A stretch of 14,897 nucleotides of DNA from an uncultured Collinsella sp. (GCA_900546105.1 URBP01000053.1:1-14897); one strand, 5' to 3'. Numbered from the stretch's first letter, positions 1 to 6,991 are shown. A program made the numbers and translations. Notes: generated by a model from the letters alone, not told the origin.

Positions 1-245
1 TGGGTCATGCCGGAGCAGCCGATGGTCTCAACGAGGGCCTCCTCGATGATGCCGTCCTTGACGTTCAGCGTGAGCTTGCAGGCGCCCTGCTGAGGTGCGC
101 ACCAACCCACACCGTGCGTAAGACCGGAGATGTCGGAAATCTCCTTAGCCTGGACCCACTTGCCCTCCTCGGGGATGGGTGCGGGGCCGTGGTATGCACC
201 CTTGGCAACGGGGCACATGTTCTCCACTTCCTGTGAGTACTGCAT
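1..245 (-). CDS. IscU/NifU-like Fe-S cluster scaffold protein, N-terminal part (cut by window edge)
   Basis: Reading leftwards from ATG at 245-243, the frame stays open for 81 codons to the window edge, so the C-terminus is missing. A purine-rich RBS (GGAGAGG type) sits just before the ATG. The protein has a short leader containing MCPVAKG and GPAPIPEEGKW, then a NifU_N/IscU-like core: GAC (C56) followed by a beta strand, and IGCSGMT (C77), which match the first two cluster-ligand cysteines of IscU. A further cysteine, C49, lies in GWCAPQQ. I associate this kind of leader with a scaffold family in Clostridia and Coriobacteria that often sits beside a 'GGGtGRT' protein; that is from memory and the neighbour lies outside the window. 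It probably holds Fe-S clusters during assembly, but it is a different lineage from the SufU encoded 1.3 kb away. The family call is fairly sure, the exact role is not. Confidence 0.75.
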   Translation of the reverse strand, partial: MQYSQEVENMCPVAKGAYHGPAPIPEEGKWVQAKEISDISGLTHGVGWCAPQQGACKLTLNVKDGIIEEALVETIGCSGMT

Positions 246-648
246 GCCTCTCCTCTCTATCGTGTTGGCGTCCCGTCTGAGGGTCGTGGCTGGCGATTGC
301 CGGGCGACCCTTCGAAAGGGACATGACATGCAGCCCCTATAATACCGCGAAATGCACGGAATATTCGGCGAACGGCTCAGTTTTCGTAGCGAGAAGTCCG
401 GAAGTTTTAATTGAAACGGTTTAACTCTATGTTCTGTGGTCGTGAACTTCCGTAGAGGGGGTCCGATTTTGGTAAGATTTTGGTCAGCTCTTGTAAGCGT
501 TGCATGGGTTGACCTGTTGCAACGGTGCCGTTCACCGCCCGTTTACTGCCTTTGGCCGCGCGAGTGTATTGTTTTGCGTGAATGTTTTGATGGCACGCTT
601 CAATCGTGCTGTATTGGATGGCAAGCAGATCCCGGCGAAGGGAGCGCC
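246..648. other. Divergent intergenic region between the scaffold gene and the RAYT-like gene
   Basis: About 400 bases with no convincing gene. An open frame extends upstream of the plus-strand transposase gene from GTG 436, but it lacks an RBS and a family match. Visible elements: a TATTAT -10-like hexamer for the minus-strand scaffold gene (complement of 339-344) without a good -35; a short hairpin CCCTT-CGA-AAGGG around 308-320; a direct repeat of GATTTTGGT (465-473 and 476-484); a small CGGTG/CACCG inverted repeat at 523-537; and GCACG/CGTGC at 593-609. None of these is strong enough to name a regulator. Confidence 0.5.
465..484. repeat. Direct repeat GATTTTGGT x2, 11-bp period
   Basis: Two perfect 9-base copies of GATTTTGGT at 465-473 and 476-484 are separated by AA. 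The period of 11 bases is about one DNA helical turn, as expected for tandem protein sites. They lie between two divergent genes. Their function is not known and chance is possible. Confidence 0.6.
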
Positions 649-1458
649 ATGCAGCGCGTTTGGAGAACGGTTACTGGCTTTTACTATGTCTGTGCCCGCG
701 GTACGGACAAGCAGCTCATCTTTGAGGGCGATGAAGACCGGTGGGAGTTTTTGGAGCTGATGCGCGACTGCTGCCGTGAGGCGGGCGTGACGGTTATCGC
801 CTGGTGCCTTATGGGCAATCACGTGCATTTGGTGCTTGCAGATTACGAGGACAGGATGAGCGCGGCGATGCACCGGCTGCTTTTGACGTACGCGCGGCGG
901 TTCAATAAACGCACGGGGCGCACAGGCCATCTGTTCCAGAACCGTTTTGACCGGCGCTCGCTCGATACCGACTGGCAGGTGATGGAGGCTATTCGCTCCG
1001 TACACGCCGATCCACAGGAGGCGGGCGTTAGCCTAATCGAGCGTTATCCCTGGAGCAGCTTTGCGGAGCATTTGTGCGCTTACGACGGTGACGCGGCTGA
1101 TGTCGCGAGGGGATTTTCTGATCCTTCTTGCGTGCTTGAGCTTTTTGGTTCTGCCGAGGGCTTTATTACCCATTCGCTGTCGATGCCCGACGGCGGCGAG
1201 CCAGCGCTGGGCGATATGAAAGAGACGGAGTGGGAACGCCACGCCTTTGCCGACAAGTTGGCGAAGCGCCTCGGGGTTCCGCTCAACGGGGTTAAAGCTG
1301 CACCGCCGGCGCAGCGCGATACCGTTATTTTTGGATTGCACGATGCCGGTTTTACGGTGCGCGAGATTGAACGCTATACGGGAATCAGCAAGAGTACCGT
1401 CTCTCGTATCGTGCGCGCTTATGCTCGGGTGAAGACTCAGGCTGAGGGCTCGGAATAG
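649..1458 (+). CDS. REP-associated tyrosine transposase-like protein (Y1/HUH fold) with C-terminal HTH, probable catalytic Tyr lost
   Basis: This 269-residue protein resembles RAYTs, single-strand DNA endonucleases related to IS200/IS605 TnpA that act on REP palindromes. Seen in order: N-terminal strand with YYVCARGTDKQLIF (about 12-25), the metal-binding HUH motif GNHVHLVL (H58, H60), the helix YARRFNKRTGRTGHLFQNRF (81-100), and PWSSF (134-138). The family's YIHxNPVxAG helix reads SVHADPQEAG (117-126), so the position normally held by the nucleophilic tyrosine is S117. The C-terminus (about 221-260) is a helix-turn-helix, TVREIERYTGISKSTVSR. ATG 649 is chosen because GAAGGGAG lies 5 bases upstream and homology starts there; the longer GTG frame from 436 has no RBS. 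Terminal inverted repeats of an insertion sequence are not visible. It could be a domesticated DNA-binding protein rather than an active nuclease. Confidence 0.8.
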   Translation: MQRVWRTVTGFYYVCARGTDKQLIFEGDEDRWEFLELMRDCCREAGVTVIAWCLMGNHVHLVLADYEDRMSAAMHRLLLTYARRFNKRTGRTGHLFQNRFDRRSLDTDWQVMEAIRSVHADPQEAGVSLIERYPWSSFAEHLCAYDGDAADVARGFSDPSCVLELFGSAEGFITHSLSMPDGGEPALGDMKETEWERHAFADKLAKRLGVPLNGVKAAPPAQRDTVIFGLHDAGFTVREIERYTGISKSTVSRIVRAYARVKTQAEGSE

Positions 1459-1495
1459 AAAATGGCCGAACCGCTCTTGTCAAGCGATTCGGCCA
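1459..1495 (-). terminator. Intrinsic terminator of the suf operon (possibly bidirectional)
   Basis: A 13-base stem pairs 1463-1475 (TGGCCGAACCGCT) with 1483-1495 (AGCGATTCGGCCA), with one mismatch and a 7-base loop. On the minus strand it is followed at once by TTTTCT (1462 downwards), the usual U-tract. It lies between the convergent suf operon and the RAYT-like gene. In the plus direction the following bases are A-rich, so termination that way is less certain. Confidence 0.8.
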
Positions 1496-1506
1496 ACAAA
1501 ATACTA

Positions 1507-1542
1507 AAGATTTGGGACAAGTACTACTGATTATTTTGTCCC
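1507..1542. repeat. Dispersed inverted-repeat element, copy 1
   Basis: The left part AAGATTTGGGACAA (1507-1520) and right part ATTTTGTCCC (1533-1542) are identical to the two conserved parts of a second copy at 6936-6970, while the 12-base centre differs. GGGACAA (1514-1520) and TTGTCCC (1536-1542) can pair as a hairpin. The right arm lies inside the last codons of sufU and the stop codon falls in the centre. Both copies have the same orientation. Confidence 0.8.
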
Positions 1543-1958
1543 GTGAGCATGCCGTCGAGGGTGCGCCAGGCGAGCTCGGCGCACTTGACGCGGGCGGGCA
1601 TGTGCGAGATGTCCTGAAGCTGGGCAGCCTCGTCCAGGTCTTCCAGGTCTTCCTCGGAGAGCTGCTCGCCACGGATCATGGCGAGGAAGAGCTCTGCCAG
1701 GCGGCGAGCTTCCTCAACGGTCTCGCCGGTGATGAGGTCGGCCATGATGTCAGCGCTTGCCTGGCTGATGGCGCAGCCGTGGCCGGTGAAGGAGGCCTCC
1801 TTGATCACGTTATTCTCGACGCGTAGCTGCAAGGTGAGCTCGTCTCCGCAGCTGGGGTTGATGCCGTCGTGCTCGTGCGTGGGAGCATCCATCTCGTACT
1901 TATAGTCGGGGTGCGAGTTGTGCTCCATAAATGTGGTGGAGGTGTACAGATTACCCAT
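1524..1958 (-). CDS. sufU: SufU-type Fe-S assembly protein
   Basis: This 144-residue IscU-fold protein is the last gene of the suf operon. In Gram-positive bacteria SufU binds zinc and accepts persulfide sulfur from SufS by ligand exchange. The conserved ligands are visible: NPSCGD (C37, D39), GHGCAIS (C62) and ARVKCAELAW (C126). The roughly 20-residue insertion between the second and third cysteines that marks SufU against IscU is consistent with the GEQLSEEDLEDLDE stretch (97-110). The start ATG overlaps the end of sufS by 8 bases (ATGGGTAA), so translation is probably coupled. The first 11 residues could be removed if Met11 is used, but the overlap favours the first Met. The stop codon lies within a dispersed repeat. 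Confidence 0.92.
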   Translation of the reverse strand: MGNLYTSTTFMEHNSHPDYKYEMDAPTHEHDGINPSCGDELTLQLRVENNVIKEASFTGHGCAISQASADIMADLITGETVEEARRLAELFLAMIRGEQLSEEDLEDLDEAAQLQDISHMPARVKCAELAWRTLDGMLTGQNNQ

Positions 1959-3276
1959 TGAACGTGCTCCAAACGTGATGCAGGCCGGCGATGAACTTGT
2001 CGATGTCAGCCTTGTCGTTGTAGAAGGCCACGCTGGCGCGGCAGCAGGCGAGGTTCTCGACGCCCAGCCAGGTGAGTAGCGGCTGCGCGCAGTGGTGACC
2101 GGCGCGGATGCAGACGCCGTCCATGTCCATGATGCTCGCGACGTCGTGCGGGTGGATGCCCTTGACGTTAAAGCTCACGACGCCGTGGTGGTTATCCCAA
2201 TAGATGGAGCCGATGATCTGGACAAAGTCGAGCTGCATGAGTTCGCCCATCAGATAGTGGACGAGTGCCTGCTCGCGGGCCTGGATGTTCTCGTAACCCA
2301 CCGTGTTGACCAGGTAGTCGAGTGCCGCACCCGTGGCGAAGATGCCGGCGGCGTCCTGCGTGCCGGCCTCGAATTTCTCGGGAACGGGCGCCCAGACGGC
2401 GTCCTGCTCGGTAACAGAGTCGATCATCTCGCCGCCGGTGAGCATGGGCGGCATGGCGTTGAGCAGGTCCATTTTGCCCCACAGCACGCCGATGCCCATG
2501 GGGCCCATGGCCTTGTGCGCGCTAAAGGCAAAGAAGTCGGCGCCCAGGTCGGCCACATCGACCGGCATGTGCGGCAGCGACTGCGCACCGTCGACGACCA
2601 GGTAGCCGCCGTACTTGTGCACGAGCTTGCCGAGATTCTTGACCGGGTTCTCGACGCCCAGCACGTTAGACACCTGACCCACGGCCAAGATTTTGGTCTT
2701 GGGGCCCACCTTGGACAGAACCTCCTCGGTGGTGAGTAGACCGGTCTTGGTGGGGTAGAGGTAGACGAGCTTGGCGCCGGTCTCGCGGCAGACCTGCTGC
2801 CACGGAATCAGGTTGGAATGGTGCTCCATGATGGTGATGACGACCTCGTCGCCCGGCTCGAGGACCGTGGGCGCAAAGCTCTTGGCGACCAGGTTGAGCG
2901 ACTCGCTCGTGTTGCGGGTGAAGACGACCTCGTTGGCCTGGGCGGCGCCGATGACGTCGGCGATCTGCTGGCGCACCTTCGCGATGGCGTCGGTGGCCTC
3001 GACGGACAGCGAGTACAGGCCGCGCAGGGGGTTGGCGTTCATGCGCTGATAGAAGTCGCGCTCGGCGTCGAGCACACAGGCAGGGCGCTGCGCGGTGGCG
3101 GCGCTATCGAGGAAGGCGATCTCGGGGTGCTGCTGGAACAGCGGGAACTGGGCCTTGTAGGGGTTGGTCTCGATGTCCACGGTGGGCCAGCCGCGCGAAG
3201 CCTCGTCGCTGGCATCGAGCTCCATGGGCTCGGGGGCGGTGCAGGTATCGCATTTAACGTGCTCGGTGTCGATCAT
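1951..3276 (-). CDS. sufS: SufS group II cysteine desulfurase
   Basis: A PLP enzyme that takes sulfur from L-cysteine as a persulfide for Fe-S cluster assembly. The 441 residues carry the family landmarks: ATAQRP near the start of the fold (60-65), EHHSN (151-155, His stacking on PLP), VVDGAQS (D229), SAHK with the PLP lysine K255, and RAGHHCAQP with the catalytic cysteine C396 in the short loop typical of group II. About 35 residues precede the usual SufS start and contain a CDTC motif (C9, C12), which is not standard. The start is set by ATGA overlap with the sufD stop; starts further in would break this overlap. It is followed by sufU with an 8-base overlap, matching the SufS-SufU partnership. 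Confidence 0.95.
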   Translation of the reverse strand: MIDTEHVKCDTCTAPEPMELDASDEASRGWPTVDIETNPYKAQFPLFQQHPEIAFLDSAATAQRPACVLDAERDFYQRMNANPLRGLYSLSVEATDAIAKVRQQIADVIGAAQANEVVFTRNTSESLNLVAKSFAPTVLEPGDEVVITIMEHHSNLIPWQQVCRETGAKLVYLYPTKTGLLTTEEVLSKVGPKTKILAVGQVSNVLGVENPVKNLGKLVHKYGGYLVVDGAQSLPHMPVDVADLGADFFAFSAHKAMGPMGIGVLWGKMDLLNAMPPMLTGGEMIDSVTEQDAVWAPVPEKFEAGTQDAAGIFATGAALDYLVNTVGYENIQAREQALVHYLMGELMQLDFVQIIGSIYWDNHHGVVSFNVKGIHPHDVASIMDMDGVCIRAGHHCAQPLLTWLGVENLACCRASVAFYNDKADIDKFIAGLHHVWSTFNG

Positions 3277-4544
3277 ACGAGCTCCTCTTCAAAGTTGTCG
3301 ATCAGGTTGTTGCCCAGGCGGACGACGGCGGCGCGGGTGCGCTCGTCGGTTGCGGAAAGTGCGGCGTCCTCCAGTTTGGCGCGGATGAACAGGTCCTCGG
3401 CGGCGTTTTGGTCAAGGCCGCGGCAGGCGAGGTAGAACAGCTGCTCGTCGCGGACGTGGCCGATGGTGGCGCCGTGGTTGCCGGCGACGTCGTCCTCGTC
3501 GCACAGGATGACGGGAACGGTCTTGTTGTCGACGCCCTTGTTGGCCAAAAGCACCGTCTCGCGTTCGGTGCCGGTTGCACCCTTGCAGCCGTGCACGAGG
3601 TCGATGGTGCCGCGGTAGACCTTCTTGGACGTACCGGTCAGCACGCCGTTGGCGTCGATCTCGCACTCGGTCTTGCGACCGCGGTGGCGCAGCTCGTAGT
3701 TAAAGTCGCGCACCTGCTCGCGGGCGCCCAGGTAATCGGTATCGATGGTGACCTTGGCGGTATCGCCCAGCAGGTCGCCGGCAAGGCCGGTGGCGCTGGC
3801 GCCAGCACCCAAGACGGTGTGCTGCACGTTGACGCGCGCGCCCTCGTCCAGGAACAGGCCGGTGTCGTCGAGCGCGATCCAGCTATCGTCGAGCGTCTGC
3901 GTGCAGGCCACGTTGACGGTGGCGTACTCGTGGGCGCACACGCGTAGCACGGAACCCACGACGCCCTCGCCGGCAACGGGGGAGTCCAGGGCGATCTGCA
4001 GGTCGAGTGTCGACTGGGGACGGGCGACGACGTCGACGGCGGCGATGGCCGCGGCGGCATCGACACCGCTCACACGCACGGTAACCGTCGCGTGCTTGTA
4101 TGCGGGCGCATCGATGACGATGCGCTTGGTAGCGTGCTCGGCCAAGTAGGCGTAGGCAGCCTCGCCCATGCCGGTTTCGAAGGCCTCAGCGGGGGAGAGC
4201 TCCTCCTCCAGCTTGATGGCGCCGGCCTGGTAGACGGAGGTGGCGGGCACGTCGAGCTCGGTTTCGGGCGTGATGCGGGCGCGGTCGGCGGCGTCGCCGG
4301 GGGCGGAGGCGCGACGCTCGGGGAAACGCTCGGCCATGGCTTCCATGGCGGCGTCGAACGCGTCTGTCACGCCAGTAAACTGCTCATCCAAGCCCTCGAC
4401 CTCAATGGACTCGGCGGGAGCGGCGGCAAGCTCGTCAGAGAGCTCGAGCTTGGTCTGGTTCATTTTCAACCAGCCCCAGGTTGCTGCGGGCATCGCGTTG
4501 ACCTGTTCGAGTGTGGTGGCAGCGGTGTTGGTTTCCTGTTTCAT
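3273..4544 (-). CDS. sufD: SufD-like component of the SufBCD scaffold
   Basis: A 423-residue SufB/SufD-family protein that would pair with SufB and SufC in the cluster-building SufBC2D complex. The N-terminal half is weakly conserved and rich in Ala and Glu. The C-terminal core shows the beta-helix signature YRGTIDLVHG (310-319), PVILCDEDDVAGNHGATIGHV (344-364, with H357 in the conserved HGAT) and LFYLACRGL (369-377). It lacks the long N-terminal domain and the EGCSAP motif of SufB, which supports the SufD call. ATG 4544 overlaps the sufB stop by one base (TAATG) and the gene ends in ATGA overlap with sufS, so the operon is tightly coupled. Confidence 0.9.
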   Translation of the reverse strand: MKQETNTAATTLEQVNAMPAATWGWLKMNQTKLELSDELAAAPAESIEVEGLDEQFTGVTDAFDAAMEAMAERFPERRASAPGDAADRARITPETELDVPATSVYQAGAIKLEEELSPAEAFETGMGEAAYAYLAEHATKRIVIDAPAYKHATVTVRVSGVDAAAAIAAVDVVARPQSTLDLQIALDSPVAGEGVVGSVLRVCAHEYATVNVACTQTLDDSWIALDDTGLFLDEGARVNVQHTVLGAGASATGLAGDLLGDTAKVTIDTDYLGAREQVRDFNYELRHRGRKTECEIDANGVLTGTSKKVYRGTIDLVHGCKGATGTERETVLLANKGVDNKTVPVILCDEDDVAGNHGATIGHVRDEQLFYLACRGLDQNAAEDLFIRAKLEDAALSATDERTRAAVVRLGNNLIDNFEEELV

Positions 4545-5956
4545 TATCCGATCGCTCCTTCCATCTCGAGCTTGATCAGGTTGTTCATCTCGACGGCGTA
4601 CTCCAGCGGCAGCTCCTTGGAGACCGGGTTGGCAAAGCCGTTGACGATCATGGTGCGGGCCTCTTCTTCCGAGATACCGCGGCTCATCAGGTAGAACACC
4701 TTGTCGTCGCCGATGCGGCCGATGGTGGCCTCGTGGCCAATATCGACGTTCTTGGCGCGGATGTCCATGGCGGGGATGGTATCGGAGCGGCTCTGGTCGT
4801 CGAGCATGAGCGACTGGCAGCTCACGGTTGCCTTGGAGCCCTCGGCCTTAGGCGTGGCCACGATGGAGCTGCGGAAGGTCTGGATGCCGCCGCTCTTGGA
4901 GATACCCTTGGTCTCGACGGTTGCCGAAGTATCGGGCGCGTTGAGCACGACTTTGCAGCCGGTGTCGAGGTTCTGGCCGGCACCGGCAAAGGTGATGCCG
5001 GTAAAGCTCGAGCGGGCGCGGCGGCCGTTGAGCACGCTCATGGGGTAGAGGTAGCCCACGTGGCTGCCGAAGGAGCCGCTGATCCACTCGATGTCGCCGT
5101 CCTCGTCCACGCGCGCACGCTTGGTGTTGAGGTTGTACATGTTCTTGGACCAGTTCTCGATGGTCGAGTAGCGCAGGTGCGCACGCTTGCCCACAAAGAG
5201 CTCGACGGCGCCGGCGTGGAGGTTGGCCACGTTGTACTTGGGCGCGGAGCAGCCCTCGATAAAGTGCAGGTCGGCATCGTCCTCGACAATGATGAGCGTG
5301 TGCTCAAACTGGCCGGCACCCTTGGCATTGAGGCGGAAGTAGCTCTGCAGCGGAAAATCGAGCTTGGTGCCCTTGGGCACGTAGACAAACGAGCCGCCCG
5401 ACCATACGGCGCCGTGCAGGGCCGCAAATTTGTGGTCGGTGGGCGGGATGAGCGTCATAAACTTCTCGTGGATGAGCGGCTCCCACTGCGGGTCGTGCAG
5501 AGCCTCCTCGATACCGGAGTACACGATGCCCATCTTGGACGCCGTGTCCTGCATGTTGTGGTAGACCAGCTCGGAGTCGTACTGCGCGCCGACGCCTGCC
5601 AGGTAGCTGCGCTCGGCCTCGGGGATGCCCAGGCGCTCAAAGGTGTTCTTGATGTCGTCGGGCACCGACTCCCAGTCGTGCTTTTGGTCGGTGTTGGGCT
5701 TGACGTAGGTGACGATGTTGTCCATGTCCAAGCCCTCGATGGAGGGACCCCACGTCGGGTCGGGAAAACGATTGAAGATCTCGAGGGACTTTAAGCGCAG
5801 GTCGAGCATCCACTGCGGCTCGTCCTTCTTGGCGCTGATCTCGCGCACGATGTCGGGCGTGATGCCGGCGTCGAGGCGCTCGAATCCCTCCTCGCCATAG
5901 GTGAAGTCGTAGAGGCTGCGGTCGATGTCCGCGACCTCGGTGCGGTTCTTGGTCAT
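4544..5956 (-). CDS. sufB: SufB, Fe-S cluster scaffold subunit
   Basis: At 470 residues this is normal SufB length. Seen: the N-terminal region (YDFTYGEEGFERLDAGI, 16-32), the central EGCSAPKYNVANLHAG (234-249, C236), then the beta-helix with SHVGYLYPMSVLNG (298-311), and the C-terminal SCQSLMLDD (379-387, C380) and NVDIGHEATIGRI (403-415, H408), followed by FYLMSRGI. C380 and H408 fall where cluster or sulfur-handling residues lie in the family. It acts with SufC and SufD in the cytoplasm to build new clusters from SufS/SufU sulfur. It lies 12 bases after sufC and shares one base with sufD. Nothing looks damaged. Confidence 0.96.
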   Translation of the reverse strand: MTKNRTEVADIDRSLYDFTYGEEGFERLDAGITPDIVREISAKKDEPQWMLDLRLKSLEIFNRFPDPTWGPSIEGLDMDNIVTYVKPNTDQKHDWESVPDDIKNTFERLGIPEAERSYLAGVGAQYDSELVYHNMQDTASKMGIVYSGIEEALHDPQWEPLIHEKFMTLIPPTDHKFAALHGAVWSGGSFVYVPKGTKLDFPLQSYFRLNAKGAGQFEHTLIIVEDDADLHFIEGCSAPKYNVANLHAGAVELFVGKRAHLRYSTIENWSKNMYNLNTKRARVDEDGDIEWISGSFGSHVGYLYPMSVLNGRRARSSFTGITFAGAGQNLDTGCKVVLNAPDTSATVETKGISKSGGIQTFRSSIVATPKAEGSKATVSCQSLMLDDQSRSDTIPAMDIRAKNVDIGHEATIGRIGDDKVFYLMSRGISEEEARTMIVNGFANPVSKELPLEYAVEMNNLIKLEMEGAIG

Positions 5957-5968
5957 TGCGTCGCCCCT

Positions 5969-6769
5969 TTACGCCTGCTGCTCGGCAGCGGCGGCCTCGG
6001 CCTTGGCGCGTTGCTCGGCGGCCTCGCGCTCGAAGGTCTCAAAACCGTTCTTGTCGATCCAGGGGATGAGCGAGGCGTCGTCCTCGCGCACGATGTGGCC
6101 CTTGACCATAACGTGGACGCGGTCGACATCCAGGTGCTCCAAGATGCGCGTGTTGTGCGTGATGATGAGCATGGAGCCGTCGCAGCTCTTGCGGTAGGCG
6201 TCCATGCCGTGGCTGACGGTGGACAGAGCGTCGACGTCCAGGCCGGAGTCGGTTTCGTCCAGAATGGCGAGCTTGGGCTGCAGCAGCAGAAGCTGGAGCA
6301 TCTCGACCTTCTTCTTCTCTCCGCCCGAGAAGCCCACGCCCAGCTCGCGGTTGAGATAGGCGGTATCCATGTTGAGCTCGGCCGCGAGCTCCTTCACGCG
6401 GCGGCGGAACTCCTTGCCCTTCATTTCCAGGCCGGGGCGGCCGGCGATGCTGGCGCGCAAAAAGCTCGACAGCGGCACGCCCGGGATCTCGACCGGGGCC
6501 TGGAAGCTCAGGAACAGGCCGGCGCGCGAGCGCTTGTCGGTGGTGAGCTCGGTGATGTCCTGGCCGTCAAAGACGATACGGCCGTCGTTGACCGTGTAGA
6601 CGGGGTCGCCCATGACCAGGTGGCCGAGGGTGGACTTGCCGGCGCCGTTGGGGCCCATCAGCACGTGGGTCTCGCCGGCGGCGACGTTGAGGTTGACATT
6701 GTGGAGGATGGTCTTCTCGTCCACGGAGGCGGTCAGACCCTCGATGGAAAGCAGCGGATTTGCGCTCAT
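5969..6769 (-). CDS. sufC: SufC ATPase of the Suf complex
   Basis: A 266-residue ABC-type ATPase without membrane segments. Motifs: Walker A GPNGAGKST (39-47), Q-loop Q90 in LSFQAPVEIPGV, signature FSGGEKKK (147-154), Walker B with LAILDETDSGLD (167-178) and H-loop H205 in ITHN. These wordings are specific to SufC. The start is ATG 6769, since AGAGAGGGA lies about 5 bases upstream; the ATG ten codons earlier (6799) has no RBS and would put the GGTGTACT repeats in coding sequence. The C-terminal 20 residues are an Ala/Glu/Gln-rich tail (EAAEQRAKAEAAAAEQQ). It is the first gene of the operon, divergent from the Rrf2 regulator. Confidence 0.96.
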   Translation of the reverse strand: MSANPLLSIEGLTASVDEKTILHNVNLNVAAGETHVLMGPNGAGKSTLGHLVMGDPVYTVNDGRIVFDGQDITELTTDKRSRAGLFLSFQAPVEIPGVPLSSFLRASIAGRPGLEMKGKEFRRRVKELAAELNMDTAYLNRELGVGFSGGEKKKVEMLQLLLLQPKLAILDETDSGLDVDALSTVSHGMDAYRKSCDGSMLIITHNTRILEHLDVDRVHVMVKGHIVREDDASLIPWIDKNGFETFEREAAEQRAKAEAAAAEQQA

Positions 6770-6788
6770 GCTGTCCCTCTCTGTATAT

Positions 6789-6808
6789 GGTGTACTCATA
6801 GGTGTACT
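6789..6808. repeat. Direct repeat GGTGTACT x2 in the suf leader
   Basis: Two perfect copies of GGTGTACT at 6789-6796 and 6801-6808 are separated by CATA. They lie about 20-40 bases upstream of the sufC start and downstream of the predicted suf transcription start. They could be a protein site or an RNA leader element, but there is no family match. Confidence 0.6.
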
Positions 6809-6833
6809 AAACCCTAGGAATCTTCTCGGAATA

Positions 6834-6861
6834 AAGTTACTATGGGTTCGGCGTTAGTCAA
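6834..6861 (-). promoter_or_regulatory. Predicted suf operon promoter
   Basis: On the minus strand, TTGACT (complement of 6856-6861) is followed after 16 bases by TAACTT (complement of 6834-6839). The -35 matches consensus at 5 of 6 positions; the -10 is weaker. The transcript would start near 6827 and leave a leader of about 58 bases before sufC. The -35 box lies within one arm of the inverted repeat at 6854-6877. Confidence 0.5.
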
Positions 6862-6877
6862 GGGAAAACCCGACTAA
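6854..6877. promoter_or_regulatory. Candidate Rrf2/IscR-type operator (TTAGTC-N12-GACTAA)
   Basis: TTAGTC (6854-6859) and GACTAA (6872-6877) form a perfect 6-base inverted repeat, with GGG-AAAA-CCC inside. It overlaps the predicted suf -35 box and lies between suf and the divergent Rrf2-family gene. IscR type 1 sites in proteobacteria have a GACTA/TAGTC-type core, so a resemblance is plausible. Binding is an inference. Confidence 0.5.
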
Positions 6878-6935
6878 TTCACTCGACTTTTTAGATGCGT
6901 GACATAATAACCAGGATTGTTTGCCCCGCGCGCAT

Positions 6936-6970
6936 AAGATTTGGGACAAACAAGCCTGGTATTTTGTCCC
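6936..6970. repeat. Dispersed inverted-repeat element, copy 2
   Basis: AAGATTTGGGACAA (6936-6949) and ATTTTGTCCC (6961-6970) match copy 1 at 1507-1542 exactly in both parts, with an unrelated 11-base centre. It lies just upstream of the RBS of the Rrf2-family gene, so it would be in that mRNA's 5' leader as a GGGACAA/TTGTCCC hairpin. Confidence 0.8.
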
Positions 6971-6991
6971 AGGAACAACGGGAGGGTAGGT

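Noticed and set aside
436..648. N-terminal extension of the RAYT-like gene from GTG 436
   Set aside because: No RBS at 436, the translated stretch has no resemblance to the family, and ATG 649 has a good RBS and begins the homologous region.
2092..2739. Plus-strand open frames opposite sufS, sufD and sufC
   Set aside because: All are mirror frames of strong suf coding sequence with low-complexity translations.
4511..5794. Long plus-strand open frame of 427 codons opposite sufB
   Set aside because: It lies antisense to a clearly recognised gene, is Val/Gly/Leu/Asp-rich as expected of an antisense frame in GC-rich DNA, and has no RBS or known domain.
6770..6799. Ten-codon earlier start for sufC
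   Set aside because: No RBS before it, while the strong RBS lies within this stretch and serves ATG 6769.
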